A stretch of DNA of 64,000 nt from Spirosoma montaniterrae (GCF_001988955.1 NZ_CP014263.1:3690001-3754000); one strand, 5' to 3'. Numbered from the stretch's first letter, positions 18,301-27,933 are shown. Numbers and translations: made by a program. Notes: generated from the letters alone by a model not told the origin.

Positions 18301-18421
18301 GCTGCTACCGCACATCACCCATTTATTTCTTAATCGGCTGTTTGCCGATAGTCAGCGAAAACACGAACAAATCATCTATTGCTTCCTGTATAAGTTGCTG
18401 AAACAATGGCAACGAACCTAA
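15388..18421 (+). CDS. LanB-type lantibiotic dehydratase with SpaB C-terminal domain (frame broken at two G runs)
   Basis: Three overlapping frames make one protein of about 1011 residues if one G is added to the G5 run at 15704-15708 and one to the G6 run at 17115-17120. The first part carries TTRSTPFGLFAGIGLG, typical of the dehydratase N-terminal domain. The middle holds the rest of the glutamylation and elimination domains. The last part (from HYRFLYDL) has the thiopeptide-type/SpaB C-terminal domain with FIRYADPEKHLRLRF. LanB enzymes use glutamyl-tRNA to dehydrate Ser and Thr in a precursor peptide. Both breaks are losses of one base in a G run, like others across this window, so I read it as an intact gene. 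It is the third gene of the kinase-regulator-lanB operon. Confidence 0.82.
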
Positions 18422-18574
18422 CGCTCTCAGCTATAGACCTACGGTGTCTTTGGGAAACCTCGCGTGTTCGACCTATCGCCAACCCACTTTTGAAACAAAA
18501 TTAATGTTGGGAATGCGATTCTGTTGTTTCTTTGAGGGTATACATAGAAAAGTAAAAACAATAGGATCGCATTC

Positions 18575-19213
18575 ATGAATCAACCTACGCAACCCCGGTC
18601 CCGGCTTCGGGCAACGCTTCTGCTAATTGGCATCCTCGGCCTGATTCTGACCAGCATTTTTCTCAGCCGCAGCAGTGTTGGCCAAATCGAAAAATCAGTT
18701 GCCTCGATTTACAAAGACCGGCTCGCCCCAACAGCCATCCTTGTGCATTTAACGTCAAACCTCTACGGCAAACGGCTTGTCCTGGAAAACTACCTGCTCT
18801 CTGCCGAAAGGCCCGACCCAACGCTGCTGCAAGGCCAAATGGACCGCAGCGACCGGCATACCGACTCGCTCCTGACCGAGTTTGAGCAAACCCGGCTCAC
18901 CCAGCGCGAGGCCGAAGAACTCCGGGCCTTCCGTCAGTACATCACGGAATATAACCAGTTAGAGAAACAGGTATTGCAACAGGCTACAACCAACCGCACG
19001 CAGGCCCAGAAAATGCTGTTTACAGGTTCGGGAAATACAGCGTTTGGGCAGGCCGCCACCAAACTCGATGAGTTATCGGCCCTGCAACTGACCGTTGGCG
19101 AAGAACTTCTGAGCGAGTCGCGCAGTAACGTCGATCATATTTACGTATTCTCGGCTTTGCAAATCGGCCTGACGCTGCTGATTGGCATCATCGTTTTTCG
19201 GCGGGGCATTTAA
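18575..19213 (+). CDS. Small membrane protein with MCP-type four-helix-bundle sensor domain
   Basis: The 212-residue protein has two transmembrane helices (about residues 10-30 and 190-208) enclosing a helical periplasmic domain of about 155 residues. VGQIEKSVASIYKDRLAPTA at its start fits the four-helix-bundle ligand domain of chemoreceptors (4HB_MCP). There is no cytoplasmic signalling part after the second helix. In Bacteroidota such stand-alone 4HB proteins occur without a known role. It lies 154 bases after lanB and converges on the SNF2 helicase, so membership in the toxin locus is uncertain. Confidence 0.7.
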   Translation: MNQPTQPRSRLRATLLLIGILGLILTSIFLSRSSVGQIEKSVASIYKDRLAPTAILVHLTSNLYGKRLVLENYLLSAERPDPTLLQGQMDRSDRHTDSLLTEFEQTRLTQREAEELRAFRQYITEYNQLEKQVLQQATTNRTQAQKMLFTGSGNTAFGQAATKLDELSALQLTVGEELLSESRSNVDHIYVFSALQIGLTLLIGIIVFRRGI

Positions 19214-19215
19214 AC

Positions 19216-22200
19216 CTACTCCAGCAACACCAGTATATCTTCTTTAGTCAGCGACTTCATGAAGTTCTCTTCGGTTGTAATCAGGCTACCGGCCAATTGC
19301 TGCTTGGCCCGCTGCAACGACAGAATTTTTTCCTCGACCGTATTCTTGGCAATAAACTTGTACGTAAACACGGTTCGTTGCTGACCAATTCGATGCGCCC
19401 GGTCAACGGCCTGCGCTTCTATGGCGGGGTTCCACCACGGATCGAGAATAAACACGTAGTCAGCCGCCGTGAGGTTGTGGCCCAAACCACCGGCCTTGAG
19501 CGAAATCAGGAACAGCTTCACCGAATCGTCGGTCTGAAACAGCTCGACCTGACTTTGCCGGTCGGTGGTTGAGCCGTCTAAGTAGGCATATTTGATGCCG
19601 CGCTCGTTCAGGTGTTGTTCAACAACGCTCAGGTGCTTGATGAATTGACTGAATACTAACACTTTGTGGTGTTCGGTCATGGCACTTTCAAGCCGCAGCA
19701 GCACGTCATCCAATTTGCCAGAATCGCCTTCGTATCCGGCATCGACCATGCGCGGGTGGTTGGCAATCTGCCGCAGTTTGGTTAGCCCCTGCAATACAAT
19801 CATCTGCGACTTGGCCATACCATCTTCCTCAATTCGTTCCAGAATCAGGTTGCGGTAATACGACTTGGCCTCTTCATACTGCTCGGCCTGATCGGGCGAC
19901 ATGTCGCAGTAGAGTACGCTCTCCACTTTTTCGGGCAAATCAGTAGCTACCTGCGCTTTGTTGCGCCGGAGCATAAATGGCTTAATCAGGCTATATAACC
20001 GATTGGTCTTTGCTTCGTCGTGCCGCTTTTCGATGGGTATCTGAAATTCATTTCTGAAAAACGACTGACTCCCCAGCAGTCCCGGATTAATAAATGTCAT
20101 CTGACTCCAGAGGTCCATTGTGCTGTTTTCGAGCGGGGTTCCGGTCAGAATCAGCCGGTGCGCCGTATTCAGTTGCATTACGGCCTTTGTGATGTGCGAC
20201 GACGGGTTTTTGATGGCCTGCGACTCATCTAAAATTACATAGTTGAACCGGTAATCGCTCAATAAATCGATGTCGATGCGCACGATGCCGTATGAGGTTA
20301 GAATCAGGTCGTAGTCGTCAAATTGGGCCGTGTTTTTCTCCCGATACGTACCGGTGTAAACCATCACGCGCAGGTCGGGGGTAAACTTGCGGGCTTCGAG
20401 TTCCCAGTTGTAGAGCAACGACGTAGGCATCACCAGCAGGTTTGGCCGGGCGGCATCGGGTTCCGTATTGGCGGCTTCCTTTTGCCCTTCCAGCATGGCA
20501 AGTGTCATCACGGTCTTGCCCAGGCCCATATCGTCGGCTAAACAACCACCAAACCGGTATTGGCGCAGGAAGTTCATCCAGTCGTAACCGGCCTGCTGAT
20601 AGGGGCGCAGCGTGCCATTGAAATGCACTGGAATCGGGTACGATTCGATCTCCGAAAAATCGCGCAGGCGTTCGAGTTTGCGGCTCATCACCGTAGTGGC
20701 GAGGTTGTCGCGTTCGAGTTCCTGTACGAGCGCAAGGTGGTGTTTGCGCAGCACAAGCCGGTCGGCCCCGTCGGCATCGATACCACCCGACCGCTCCAGA
20801 AAGCCGAACAGTTCGGAGTAGCGCGTAAACCAGGTTTCGGGAATTACGGCCACTTCGCCATTGGGGAGTGTAAATTCGCGCTTCTTGTTGAGAATGAGCG
20901 TTCTGAGCTTCAAAAACGGAATCACGAACTCGCCAAACTGTACATTGGCGTAAATATCGAACCAATCGCGGCCTTCTTCTATCGACACGTTAATGCTCGA
21001 ATAGCCCAGAAAATACCGCTTCGTATCCTGCGCGTGTTGTTGCAGCACAAACCCGGCTTCCTGAATTTTGGCACTGTTATCGGCCAGCCATGCAAAAGCT
21101 TCGGCTTTGGTCAGGGCCATACGCCCGTGCCGCAGATCAAGACCGGCTTCGCGCAGAGTGGTCAGTTTTTGCCGTTCGAGCCGCTGATCCCGACGAATCT
21201 TATGAAAAATATACTCGTCGCCTTTTTGTTCTAAACTGACATTGGCCGACGGGCCGAAATTATCGTACCGAAACATAGAATCGCCGTACCGAAACGACAG
21301 GTCGAACGCAATTTTCCGGGTACTTTCGTCTGTCTCGACTACCTCTGCCGAATTGCCTTCGCGCCCTACTGCGAGCGTTGACATGCTTCGGCTGCTCGTT
21401 ACCAGTTCCGACACTGTCAGCACCGGTTGAGGCTCAATCACTTCGCTGCGAATCTCGAACCCTTTGGCATATACGTCGTATGAGGCTATCAACTGCGTCA
21501 CAAATCGTTCGTAATACTGTGGTTCCAGATTGCGCGGAATCACGATATGGTTTTTGGTAAAAAACGGGCGGAGTTTTTTGCCATCAACGTTACGGCTAAA
21601 TTGATACAGGCGGTTATTTACCAGCAAACAGGCCGGTTCGTCGCAGACCATAAGCGCGTCTTTAAACTGGAATTCTACGCGCTCGGTTTCGCCGGTTGAG
21701 CCGGTTGGATAGCGAATAATGGGGAAGTAATGCGTTGAATCGGCATTACGCACAAAATGAAAATGTACCCGCGCCGGTTCGGGCATCCACGTAATTGGTT
21801 GCCAGGCCGGGTTGCCGTCGTTGCCCATCACATAAAATGGCTTGCCCGGCATTAGCGTCATAATTTGGGCTTTCAGGTTTTCGAGATACCCGGCAATGGC
21901 TTCCTGTACTAATTTATCGCCTTTTTGGGCGTCGTAGATTTTCAGAAAAAAATCAACGGCGGGCAATCGGCGGGTGTTGAATTTCTTAACAATGGTATCC
22001 TGTTGAATGCTGTCGATGAGCCGCACAAGCTCAAAATCGCGCTCATCGAGACCGCGCGCAAACTCGCCTACGTTTTGGGTCGACAGCGTTTGGTTTTGCA
22101 ACGTCAATTCGCCCCGGCTGTTGCGTTGAACCACGAAGGCTTCGATCAGGTAGCCCAGAAACTCGTGGTCGAGCAGCGAGTACACAATTTGAAAGGGTTG

Positions 22201-22218
22201 TGTGGGGTGAACTTTCAT
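19216..22218 (-). CDS. SNF2/RapA-type DEAD-like helicase
   Basis: The protein is about 1000 residues; I prefer the ATG at 22218 (MKVHPTQPF) over an upstream TTG. The N-terminal half is of the kind found in bacterial SNF2 proteins. The helicase core begins near residue 540 with Walker A LADDMGLGKT, motif II DESQ, motif III LTGTPLEN, and the C-terminal helicase motifs LISLKAGGLGHNL and DRAHRIGQQRTVFTYKFI. Such enzymes use ATP to move along double-stranded DNA and remodel protein-DNA complexes, and many act in transcription recycling or in defence. There is no defence gene beside it, so a housekeeping role is more likely. It converges on the small membrane protein. Confidence 0.88.
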   Translation of the reverse strand: MKVHPTQPFQIVYSLLDHEFLGYLIEAFVVQRNSRGELTLQNQTLSTQNVGEFARGLDERDFELVRLIDSIQQDTIVKKFNTRRLPAVDFFLKIYDAQKGDKLVQEAIAGYLENLKAQIMTLMPGKPFYVMGNDGNPAWQPITWMPEPARVHFHFVRNADSTHYFPIIRYPTGSTGETERVEFQFKDALMVCDEPACLLVNNRLYQFSRNVDGKKLRPFFTKNHIVIPRNLEPQYYERFVTQLIASYDVYAKGFEIRSEVIEPQPVLTVSELVTSSRSMSTLAVGREGNSAEVVETDESTRKIAFDLSFRYGDSMFRYDNFGPSANVSLEQKGDEYIFHKIRRDQRLERQKLTTLREAGLDLRHGRMALTKAEAFAWLADNSAKIQEAGFVLQQHAQDTKRYFLGYSSINVSIEEGRDWFDIYANVQFGEFVIPFLKLRTLILNKKREFTLPNGEVAVIPETWFTRYSELFGFLERSGGIDADGADRLVLRKHHLALVQELERDNLATTVMSRKLERLRDFSEIESYPIPVHFNGTLRPYQQAGYDWMNFLRQYRFGGCLADDMGLGKTVMTLAMLEGQKEAANTEPDAARPNLLVMPTSLLYNWELEARKFTPDLRVMVYTGTYREKNTAQFDDYDLILTSYGIVRIDIDLLSDYRFNYVILDESQAIKNPSSHITKAVMQLNTAHRLILTGTPLENSTMDLWSQMTFINPGLLGSQSFFRNEFQIPIEKRHDEAKTNRLYSLIKPFMLRRNKAQVATDLPEKVESVLYCDMSPDQAEQYEEAKSYYRNLILERIEEDGMAKSQMIVLQGLTKLRQIANHPRMVDAGYEGDSGKLDDVLLRLESAMTEHHKVLVFSQFIKHLSVVEQHLNERGIKYAYLDGSTTDRQSQVELFQTDDSVKLFLISLKAGGLGHNLTAADYVFILDPWWNPAIEAQAVDRAHRIGQQRTVFTYKFIAKNTVEEKILSLQRAKQQLAGSLITTEENFMKSLTKEDILVLLE

Positions 22219-22542
22219 GCAAAAACACAATTTACCAGACCAGCCTGCACACAGGCTATATCATAGAAAAAACGGATGATTGGTTATCGATAAACGGCGG
22301 GGCTGTTCGTTAAAAGGTTTAAACCGCTAATAGATAACTGTTTAAGTCCATTTTTTCAGAACTAACGGTCTCAAATATACGAATCAAACTATATTCTCCA
22401 AGTGTATGTAAATTAAATGATTTTAACTCAACAGGTTATGTCGCGTACTTCTGTTTACGGGCGGAGTTTTTGCGGGATTCCGGCTCAACAATCGCGGCTT
22501 TTAACGTACTTTGGGGTAGCACCATCTGACAACCGATGCTTT
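22219..22542. other. Intergenic region between the helicase and a small zinc-finger-like gene
   Basis: These 324 bases are AT-rich in the centre (22270-22440) and probably hold the divergent promoters. An in-frame extension of the next gene runs to 22417 but looks non-conserved. I see no RNA gene, repeat or clear terminator. Confidence 0.4.
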
Positions 22543-22788
22543 ATGCCCAGTAGTGAACCTGATAAAACCCGGCCTATTCAACGCAACGATAGTTTTCTGC
22601 GCCTACGCAAAGACAAGCTGATGGTCTACGTCGATCCGCACTTCGGATTTATCCGGCAGGTGTATAAGGGCGTGTTCTACATCAAGAAATGTGCGTACTG
22701 CAAACGCACGTTCGAGGCTAAGCGCAGACACGCGGCTTTTTGCAGCCCCACCTGCCAGCAGGCGCACCGCCGGGGACGTAACCGCTAA
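22543..22788 (+). CDS. Small protein with a CxxC...CxxxC zinc-ribbon-like end
   Basis: I take the ATG at 22543 (MPSSEPDK), 81 residues. The upstream extension to 22417 contains many unrelated residues. The C-terminal half reads CAYCKRTFEAKRRHAAFCSP with a last Cys in the next few residues, giving four Cys spaced as a zinc knuckle, then a basic tail QAHRRGRNR. This resembles the small zinc-binding proteins of Bacteroidota annotated as hypothetical, possibly nucleic-acid binding. It precedes the DUF389 gene by 44 bases. Confidence 0.6.
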   Translation: MPSSEPDKTRPIQRNDSFLRLRKDKLMVYVDPHFGFIRQVYKGVFYIKKCAYCKRTFEAKRRHAAFCSPTCQQAHRRGRNR

Positions 22789-22832
22789 CAATTCGCCGAT
22801 GATGTGGTTACACTACCACATCACTCGACATT

Positions 22833-23762
22833 ATGCATCGTTCGTTTCAGGTTCAGTTACCTGCCGATAAGACTTCCGCCGTTATGAACGACCTCCTCCA
22901 GATTGACGAGGTCGTTGGTTTGGCCCTCTACCCCGACAATTCGTATAAACCTACGCCCGGCGACGTGCTGTCGGTACAACTCCTTAACCGGGGTTCCGAT
23001 AAGGTGCTGCGGGCCATTGCCAACCGCTGTGGCGATGCACCGTATCTGGTTAGCACCTCGCTTACGGAAAGCATCATCGAAACCGGCCAATCAGGGAAGC
23101 TCGAAAACGACCTCGACGAAGCCATTTGGGAAGAAATTGAAACGGGCATGCGTCATCAGGGGCGCGTGACGTTCAATTTTGTGGTTCTCATGGCGCTTGG
23201 TGGCATTATGGCAACCATCGGTATCGTTGCCGAACCCACGCGACAGGTGATGCCGTTTGTGGCAGCGGCCATTATTGCGCCGGGTTTCGAGCCGGTGGCA
23301 GCGTTGGGGCTCGCGTTGGTACTGCGCCGATGGATTGTGCTATGGCGGGCGTTCCGGTCGTCGTTGGTGGGGTATAGTACCCTCATTGCAGCTTCAGCCC
23401 TGACGTTTCTGTTTCTGCAAGCCATTGGCGAGGCCACCGTAAGCGATTTCGCGGGCAGCGAAGAAGTAAAGCACCTCGCCCACCCCACCACCGCCGACAC
23501 GCTGCTGTCGGTTTGCGGCACCATTTCGGGGGCCATTATTATGTCGTCGTTTCGGAAGAGCGTGATTGCCGGGGCGTTGATTGCGATGGTGATTATCAAC
23601 GCAGCAGCCGTGGTTGGCATCGGCCTTGCCAGCGGTCGATACGACTTAGCCGGTCAGGGTCTGCAACGCTTCGGCGTCGACGTAGCAATGATTGTAGGGG
23701 CCTGTATGCTCGTGTTCTGGGCCAAACAGCAGTTTTTCCACAACCGCAAACCGATAGCGTGA
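22833..23762 (+). CDS. DUF389 domain membrane protein
   Basis: The 309-residue protein has a soluble N-terminal domain (residues 1-110) and then about six transmembrane helices. AAAIIAPGFEPVAALGLAL and CGTISGAIIMSSFRKSVIAG are the paired glycine-rich segments typical of DUF389 (the TIGR00341 group). The function of the family is not established. The length is within the family range. No partner gene is evident. Confidence 0.82.
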   Translation: MHRSFQVQLPADKTSAVMNDLLQIDEVVGLALYPDNSYKPTPGDVLSVQLLNRGSDKVLRAIANRCGDAPYLVSTSLTESIIETGQSGKLENDLDEAIWEEIETGMRHQGRVTFNFVVLMALGGIMATIGIVAEPTRQVMPFVAAAIIAPGFEPVAALGLALVLRRWIVLWRAFRSSLVGYSTLIAASALTFLFLQAIGEATVSDFAGSEEVKHLAHPTTADTLLSVCGTISGAIIMSSFRKSVIAGALIAMVIINAAAVVGIGLASGRYDLAGQGLQRFGVDVAMIVGACMLVFWAKQQFFHNRKPIA

Positions 23763-23901
23763 ATCAATTGTCCCGTAGGGACATAACAGCGCAGCGTCGG
23801 TAGCCGAAACAGCGAACCCATAAAACAACACTCCCGGCCATGCCTACGCACAGCCGGGAGCGAAAAACTTACACCTTGTCACCTTATACCTTACCACTCA
23901 C

Positions 23902-26394
23902 TTAACTCCCACACATCTCACAGCCTTCCGGGTCGTCCAATGAACAGGTCATGGCGGCATATTGCTGCTCCAGTTCCGTTACCATCGGTACGGGGGTAGG
24001 TTGTTGATTGGTGGCGTGGTCTTTGGCGTACTGCACGTAGTCGAGGGGTTTTTCGACGGCGATGGTTTCGGCCAGTACGGGTTCCAGTTGCGGTTCGGCC
24101 TGCGGCTCTACCGTGAACTTCACAGCATCGGCAGCGGCTTTCGTGCGGAGGTAGTACATGCCCGTTTTCAGGCCCGCTTTCCAGGCGTAGAAGTGCATCG
24201 ACGTCAGCTTGCCGAAGTTCGAGTCCTGAATGTGAATGTTCAGCGACTGCGATTGGCAGATATACGCGCCCCGGTCGGCGGCCATGTCGATGATGTGCTT
24301 CTGCTTAATCTCCCACACCGTTTTGTAGAGGTCGCGAATGTTTTGCGGAATGCCCGGCACCTGCTGCACCGAGCCGTTGGCCCGAATCAGGTTGTTCTTC
24401 ATCGTGTCGTTCCAGAGGCCCAGCTTCACGAGGTCTTTGAGCAGGTGTTTGTTCACCACCACAAACTCGCCCGACAGCACGCGCCGGGTGTAGATGTTGC
24501 TCGTGTACGGCTCAAAGCATTCGTTGTTGCCCAGAATCTGCGAGGTCGACGCGGTTGGCATCGGGGCCAGTAGCAGCGAGTTCCGAACGCCGTGTTCTAC
24601 TACGTCTTTGCGGAGGCTCTCCCAATCCCAGCGGCCCGACTTGGGCGTTACCGGTTTTCCGTCGCGTTCCCACATATCGAACTGGAAGATACCCTGCGAA
24701 ATGGGCGAACCTTTCCAGGTTTCGTAGGGGCCGTGTTCTTTCGCCAGTTCCATCGAGGCCGTCATGGCACCGAAGTAGATGGTCTCGAAAATGTCTTCAT
24801 TCAGTCGACGGGCTTCGTCGCTCTCAAACGGCATTCGCAACAGAATGAACGCATCGGCCAGCCCCTGTATGCCCAGCCCAATCGGGCGGTGACGCATATT
24901 GCTGCGCCGGGCTTCTTCAACCGGGTAGTAATTGAGGTCGATGATTCTGTTCAGGTTGCGGGTGGCTACCTTCGTAATCTCAAGCAGTTTCTGGTGGTCG
25001 AACCGCAGAATACCGTCGGGGTCGCGCTTGATGAACTTCGGCAGGGCAATGCTGGCAAGATTACAAACCGCCACCTCGTCGGGAGCCGTGTACTCGATGA
25101 TTTCGGTGCAGAGATTGCTCGACTTGATGGTGCCGAGGTTTTTCTGGTTCGATTTGCGGTTGGCCGAATCCTTAAACAGCATGTAGGGCGTTCCGGTCTC
25201 GGTCTGCGACTCCAGAACTTTGAACCACAGTTCCTGCGCTTTGATGGTTTTGCGGGCGCGGCCTTCACGCTCATACCGCTCATACAGAGCCTCGAACTCT
25301 TCGCCGTAGCAATCGGCCAGACCGGGGCACTCGTGCGGGCAGAACAAACTCCACACGTCGTTGTCTTCTACGCGCTTCATGAACAGGTCGGGCGTCCAGA
25401 GGGCATAGAACAGATCGCGGGCGCGGGATTCCTCTTTCCCGGAGTTCTTTTTCAGGTCTAAGAAATCGAAAATATCGGCGTGCCAGGGTTCCAGATACAC
25501 GGCAAACGAACCTTTGCGTTTCCCCCCTCCCTGATCGACGTAGCGGGCCGTATCGTTGAACACGCGCAACATCGGAATAATGCCGTTGGAGGTGCCGTTG
25601 GTGCCTTTGATGTACGTACCGGTGGCCCGAATGTTGTGAATGCTCAGACCGATACCACCCGCCGACTGCGAGATTTTGGCGGTTTGCTTCAGCGTGTCAT
25701 AAATGCCGTCGATGCTGTCGTCTTTCATCGTCAGCAAAAAGCAGCTACTCATCTGCGGTTTGGGCGTACCGGCGTTGAAGAGCGTGGGCGTAGCATGTGT
25801 AAACCACTTCTCGCTCAACAGGTTATAGGTTTCTACAGCCGCGTCGATGTTGTCTAAGTGAATGCCTACGGCCACGCGCATGAGCATGTGCTGCGGGCGT
25901 TCGGCGATGCGCCCGTTGGTTTTCAGCAGATACGACTTTTCGAGGGTTTTGTAGCCGAAATAATCGTAGCCATAATCGCGGTCATAGATGATGGTGCTGT
26001 CGAGCAGGGCAGCATTGGTACGCACCACGTCGTAGACTTCTTTCGAGATCAGCGACGCATTTTCGCCTGTTTTTGGGTCCTCGTAGTGGTAAAGTTGTTT
26101 GATTGTACCGGAGAACGATTTGTTGGTTTCCTTGTGCAGGTTTGAGATAGCGATCCGGGCGGCCAGGATGGCGTAATCGGGGTGGCGGGTAGTCAGGGAG
26201 GCAGCCGTTTCGGCGGCTAAATTGTCGAGTTCGGTGGTTTTCACCCCGTCGTACAGGCCATTAACGACCTTCATGGCGACTTCTACCGGCTGCACATAGG
26301 CAGGGTCAAGGCCGTAGCACAGCTTCTCGATACGAGCGGTAATCTTATCGAACTTGACCGACTCCCGGCGGCCATCACGTTTGATTACATACAT
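23902..26394 (-). CDS. nrdA: Ribonucleoside-diphosphate reductase, alpha subunit (class I)
   Basis: The 830-residue protein has an N-terminal ATP-cone ([17 protein letters not shown], residues 1-90), so it should respond to dATP. The catalytic residues are visible: redox Cys in QMSSCFLL, the N-x-C-x-E triad in SNLCTEI, the second redox Cys in VAVCNLAS, and the radical-path region [20 protein letters not shown]. The C-terminal GCEMCGS supplies the shuttle thiols. The enzyme reduces ribonucleotides to deoxyribonucleotides with NrdB, which is not in this window. A TAA-type upstream region leads to an AT-rich intergenic stretch. Length and motifs are normal. Confidence 0.95.
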   Translation of the reverse strand: MYVIKRDGRRESVKFDKITARIEKLCYGLDPAYVQPVEVAMKVVNGLYDGVKTTELDNLAAETAASLTTRHPDYAILAARIAISNLHKETNKSFSGTIKQLYHYEDPKTGENASLISKEVYDVVRTNAALLDSTIIYDRDYGYDYFGYKTLEKSYLLKTNGRIAERPQHMLMRVAVGIHLDNIDAAVETYNLLSEKWFTHATPTLFNAGTPKPQMSSCFLLTMKDDSIDGIYDTLKQTAKISQSAGGIGLSIHNIRATGTYIKGTNGTSNGIIPMLRVFNDTARYVDQGGGKRKGSFAVYLEPWHADIFDFLDLKKNSGKEESRARDLFYALWTPDLFMKRVEDNDVWSLFCPHECPGLADCYGEEFEALYERYEREGRARKTIKAQELWFKVLESQTETGTPYMLFKDSANRKSNQKNLGTIKSSNLCTEIIEYTAPDEVAVCNLASIALPKFIKRDPDGILRFDHQKLLEITKVATRNLNRIIDLNYYPVEEARRSNMRHRPIGLGIQGLADAFILLRMPFESDEARRLNEDIFETIYFGAMTASMELAKEHGPYETWKGSPISQGIFQFDMWERDGKPVTPKSGRWDWESLRKDVVEHGVRNSLLLAPMPTASTSQILGNNECFEPYTSNIYTRRVLSGEFVVVNKHLLKDLVKLGLWNDTMKNNLIRANGSVQQVPGIPQNIRDLYKTVWEIKQKHIIDMAADRGAYICQSQSLNIHIQDSNFGKLTSMHFYAWKAGLKTGMYYLRTKAAADAVKFTVEPQAEPQLEPVLAETIAVEKPLDYVQYAKDHATNQQPTPVPMVTELEQQYAAMTCSLDDPEGCEMCGS

Positions 26395-26783
26395 AATGTT
26401 CTGGGATTAGTATAGAAAGAATGCGAAAATTCAGTGAAACGAAGTTTTAAAGTTGCTTTCAAATAGACGGAAAATCAACCCGTAGGGTTCAGTCCTTTTT
26501 TGACTTCGGGGAAATGTGCAATTCTGCTATGTAGGTTAAGAAATTGTTAAGCGGTATGAATGAATCACTTAGCAATAACCTATCAAGAGAATGATCTAAA
26601 AAATAAATCTTCGGATTTATTTTGCGGCAGAGCCGAACGGTGAATGCAACGTAGAGAAGGGTACCTAGTAGTCGAAATGTAGGAAAAATTGTCGGTCGCT
26701 GCAAGTCAATATTACGGCATTATTAGGCAACGGCCACTTTTAAAAATTTGATTGTCAGGCACTAAAAGAAGCCCGGAAAGAAC
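26395..26783. other. AT-rich intergenic region between nrdA and rpmE
   Basis: This stretch of about 390 bases is AT-rich and probably contains the nrdA promoter. A 71-codon minus-strand frame (26489-26704) exists but has no recognisable features, and I do not call it. I see no convincing NrdR boxes or RNA gene. Confidence 0.4.
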
Positions 26784-26814
26784 TTGGCAGAGCCAGAAAA
26801 ACCCCGTACCTTTG
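26784..26814 (+). promoter_or_regulatory. Bacteroidota-type promoter for rpmE
   Basis: TTG at 26784-26786 is followed by a 20-base spacer and TACCTTTG at 26807-26814, an exact match to the TTG-N19/21-TAnnTTTG promoter known for Bacteroidota sigma-A. The rpmE start codon lies 53 bases downstream. Confidence 0.8.
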
Positions 26815-26866
26815 CAATCCTTTTCGGTCGGAAACCGAGAAGATGACAGAAACAGAGGATCAGATC

Positions 26867-27109
26867 ATGAAAAAAGGCATTCACCCGGATTACCGCGACG
26901 TGGTATTCCACGACCTGTCGAGCGATTACAAATTTCTGACGCGCTCAACAGTTCAAACCAGAGACACTGTCGAGTTTGAAGGCAAGACCTATCCGCTCGT
27001 AAAGATTGAAGTTAGTTCGCAGTCGCACCCGTTCTATACCGGCAAGAACGTACTGCTCGACACAGCGGGCCGCGTTGATAAGTTCCGCAAACGCTACGGC
27101 ACGAAGTAA
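26867..27109 (+). CDS. rpmE: 50S ribosomal protein L31, type B
   Basis: From the ATG at 26867 ([16 protein letters not shown]) the protein is 80 residues, the normal length of type B L31. It lacks the CxxC zinc motif, so it is the zinc-independent form. An AGAGGA sequence at 26854-26859 sits 7 bases before this ATG and favours it over an in-frame ATG at 26843. The gene stands alone with its own promoter and terminator. L31 binds the large ribosomal subunit near the 5S rRNA. Confidence 0.95.
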   Translation: MKKGIHPDYRDVVFHDLSSDYKFLTRSTVQTRDTVEFEGKTYPLVKIEVSSQSHPFYTGKNVLLDTAGRVDKFRKRYGTK

Positions 27110-27129
27110 AGTATTAGTTTTTTAGTAAT

Positions 27130-27160
27130 AAACCCCACTATACTGGCTATAGTGGGGTTT
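27130..27160 (+). terminator. Terminator after rpmE
   Basis: A perfect 13-bp stem (27130-27142 with 27148-27160, AAACCCCACTATA and its complement) with a 5-base loop ends in TTT, followed by an A/T-rich stretch. It lies 20 bases after the rpmE stop. Confidence 0.85.
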
Positions 27161-27197
27161 ATTGTGTTTTCCTGGCAAGTTAGAAAAATATATCACC

Positions 27198-27341
27198 TCA
27201 TTGTCTGGCTCCTGCCCGTTCAACGGTTCGCTGCGTCGGCTTAGCTGACGATAGCTGGTAGTGAATATGACCGACCGTTAGTAGGTAGCCGACCAGTGCC
27301 AGCAGGACAACGATTAAAATAACTTTGGTTGATCGCTTCAT
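27198..27341 (-). CDS. Very small single-span membrane protein (47 residues)
   Basis: From the ATG at 27341 the product reads MKRSTKVILIVVLLALVGYL and then a polar tail ending AGARQ. It has one basic N-terminus, one membrane helix (residues 6-24) and a short extracytoplasmic tail. A GGCGAAG sequence lies just upstream of the ATG. The composition and charge bias are those of a real small membrane protein, but I recognise no family. It sits between two terminators, so it would be a single-gene unit. Confidence 0.4.
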   Translation of the reverse strand: MKRSTKVILIVVLLALVGYLLTVGHIHYQLSSAKPTQRTVERAGARQ

Positions 27342-27384
27342 TGCTTCGCCAGCTATAGTTTAATAATGCTACAAACTCATATAA

Positions 27385-27421
27385 AACAACCCCTGCGACG
27401 ACCAGTTTAACAGGGGTTGTT
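27385..27421 (-). terminator. Terminator downstream of the 142-residue secreted protein gene
   Basis: An 11-bp perfect stem (27385-27395 with 27411-27421, AACAACCCCTG and its complement). On the minus strand it is followed by TTTTAT. It ends the transcript of the gene at 27434-27859. Confidence 0.75.
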
Positions 27422-27433
27422 GCGGTTCGTTGT

Positions 27434-27859
27434 TTACGCACCATACTGCGGGTTTTGCTTCAAAGCCCGAAGGATTCGCCCACGTTTGTAAGAGAAAAAC
27501 TTGTACTTACGCCCATCTTTTAGCCGAACGACAAACTTATTAGGGAAAATAAGGAGCGTATTTCGTCGACTCACTTTGGCAATCGAACTGAGCGGTACTT
27601 GCACGGCTCTGAACAAATCATTGTGGCAGGGATAGATTTTACCCAGCAGTTTCCAGTCGAAACATTCGGTAGCAGACATGAACCGTAGCGAATCGCTCGT
27701 AAGCGTTATGTCACCTTTGACAAAATACAGAAAACCTGGCAGCAGATGCGTTTTCAGTGTAACCGTCTGCGCGGCTGGCGTACCTTCTTTCTTCTCAGCT
27801 TTGGCAAACGTACTAACGGTTAGCAGTAACGCTATCAGAGGTGCATGTGTCTTTTTCAT
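27434..27859 (-). CDS. Secreted hypothetical protein with a PH/GRAM-like beta domain
   Basis: With the start at 27859 (MKKTHAPL) the protein is 141 residues and has a Sec signal ending near TFAKAEK. An alternative start at 27898 would add 13 residues. The mature part is beta-rich: YFVKGDITLTSDSLRF, then VPLSSIAKVSRRNTLLIFPN and KFVVRLKDGRKYKFFSYKRG. This strand-turn pattern resembles a PH/GRAM-like fold, but I claim no family. A terminator follows. No function can be assigned. Confidence 0.55.
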   Translation of the reverse strand: MKKTHAPLIALLLTVSTFAKAEKKEGTPAAQTVTLKTHLLPGFLYFVKGDITLTSDSLRFMSATECFDWKLLGKIYPCHNDLFRAVQVPLSSIAKVSRRNTLLIFPNKFVVRLKDGRKYKFFSYKRGRILRALKQNPQYGA

Positions 27860-27933
27860 TTTTCTATATAGTTCAATTGACAATGGCAAAATCTTCATCG
27901 TTGCAATGATGAAGATTTTGCCATTAAATTAAC

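Noticed and set aside
15388..18421. LanB as a phase-variable or programmed-frameshift gene, or a pseudogene
   Set aside because: The G runs (5 and 6) are short, no slippery-site structure is evident, and the same one-base loss occurs in many unrelated genes in the window, so sequence error is the simpler reading.
26489..26704. 71-codon minus-strand frame between nrdA and rpmE
   Set aside because: AT-rich spacer without recognisable protein features or support from neighbours.
27241..27444. 67-codon minus-strand frame
   Set aside because: It runs through a terminator hairpin and overlaps in another frame the more plausible 47-residue membrane protein at 27198-27341.
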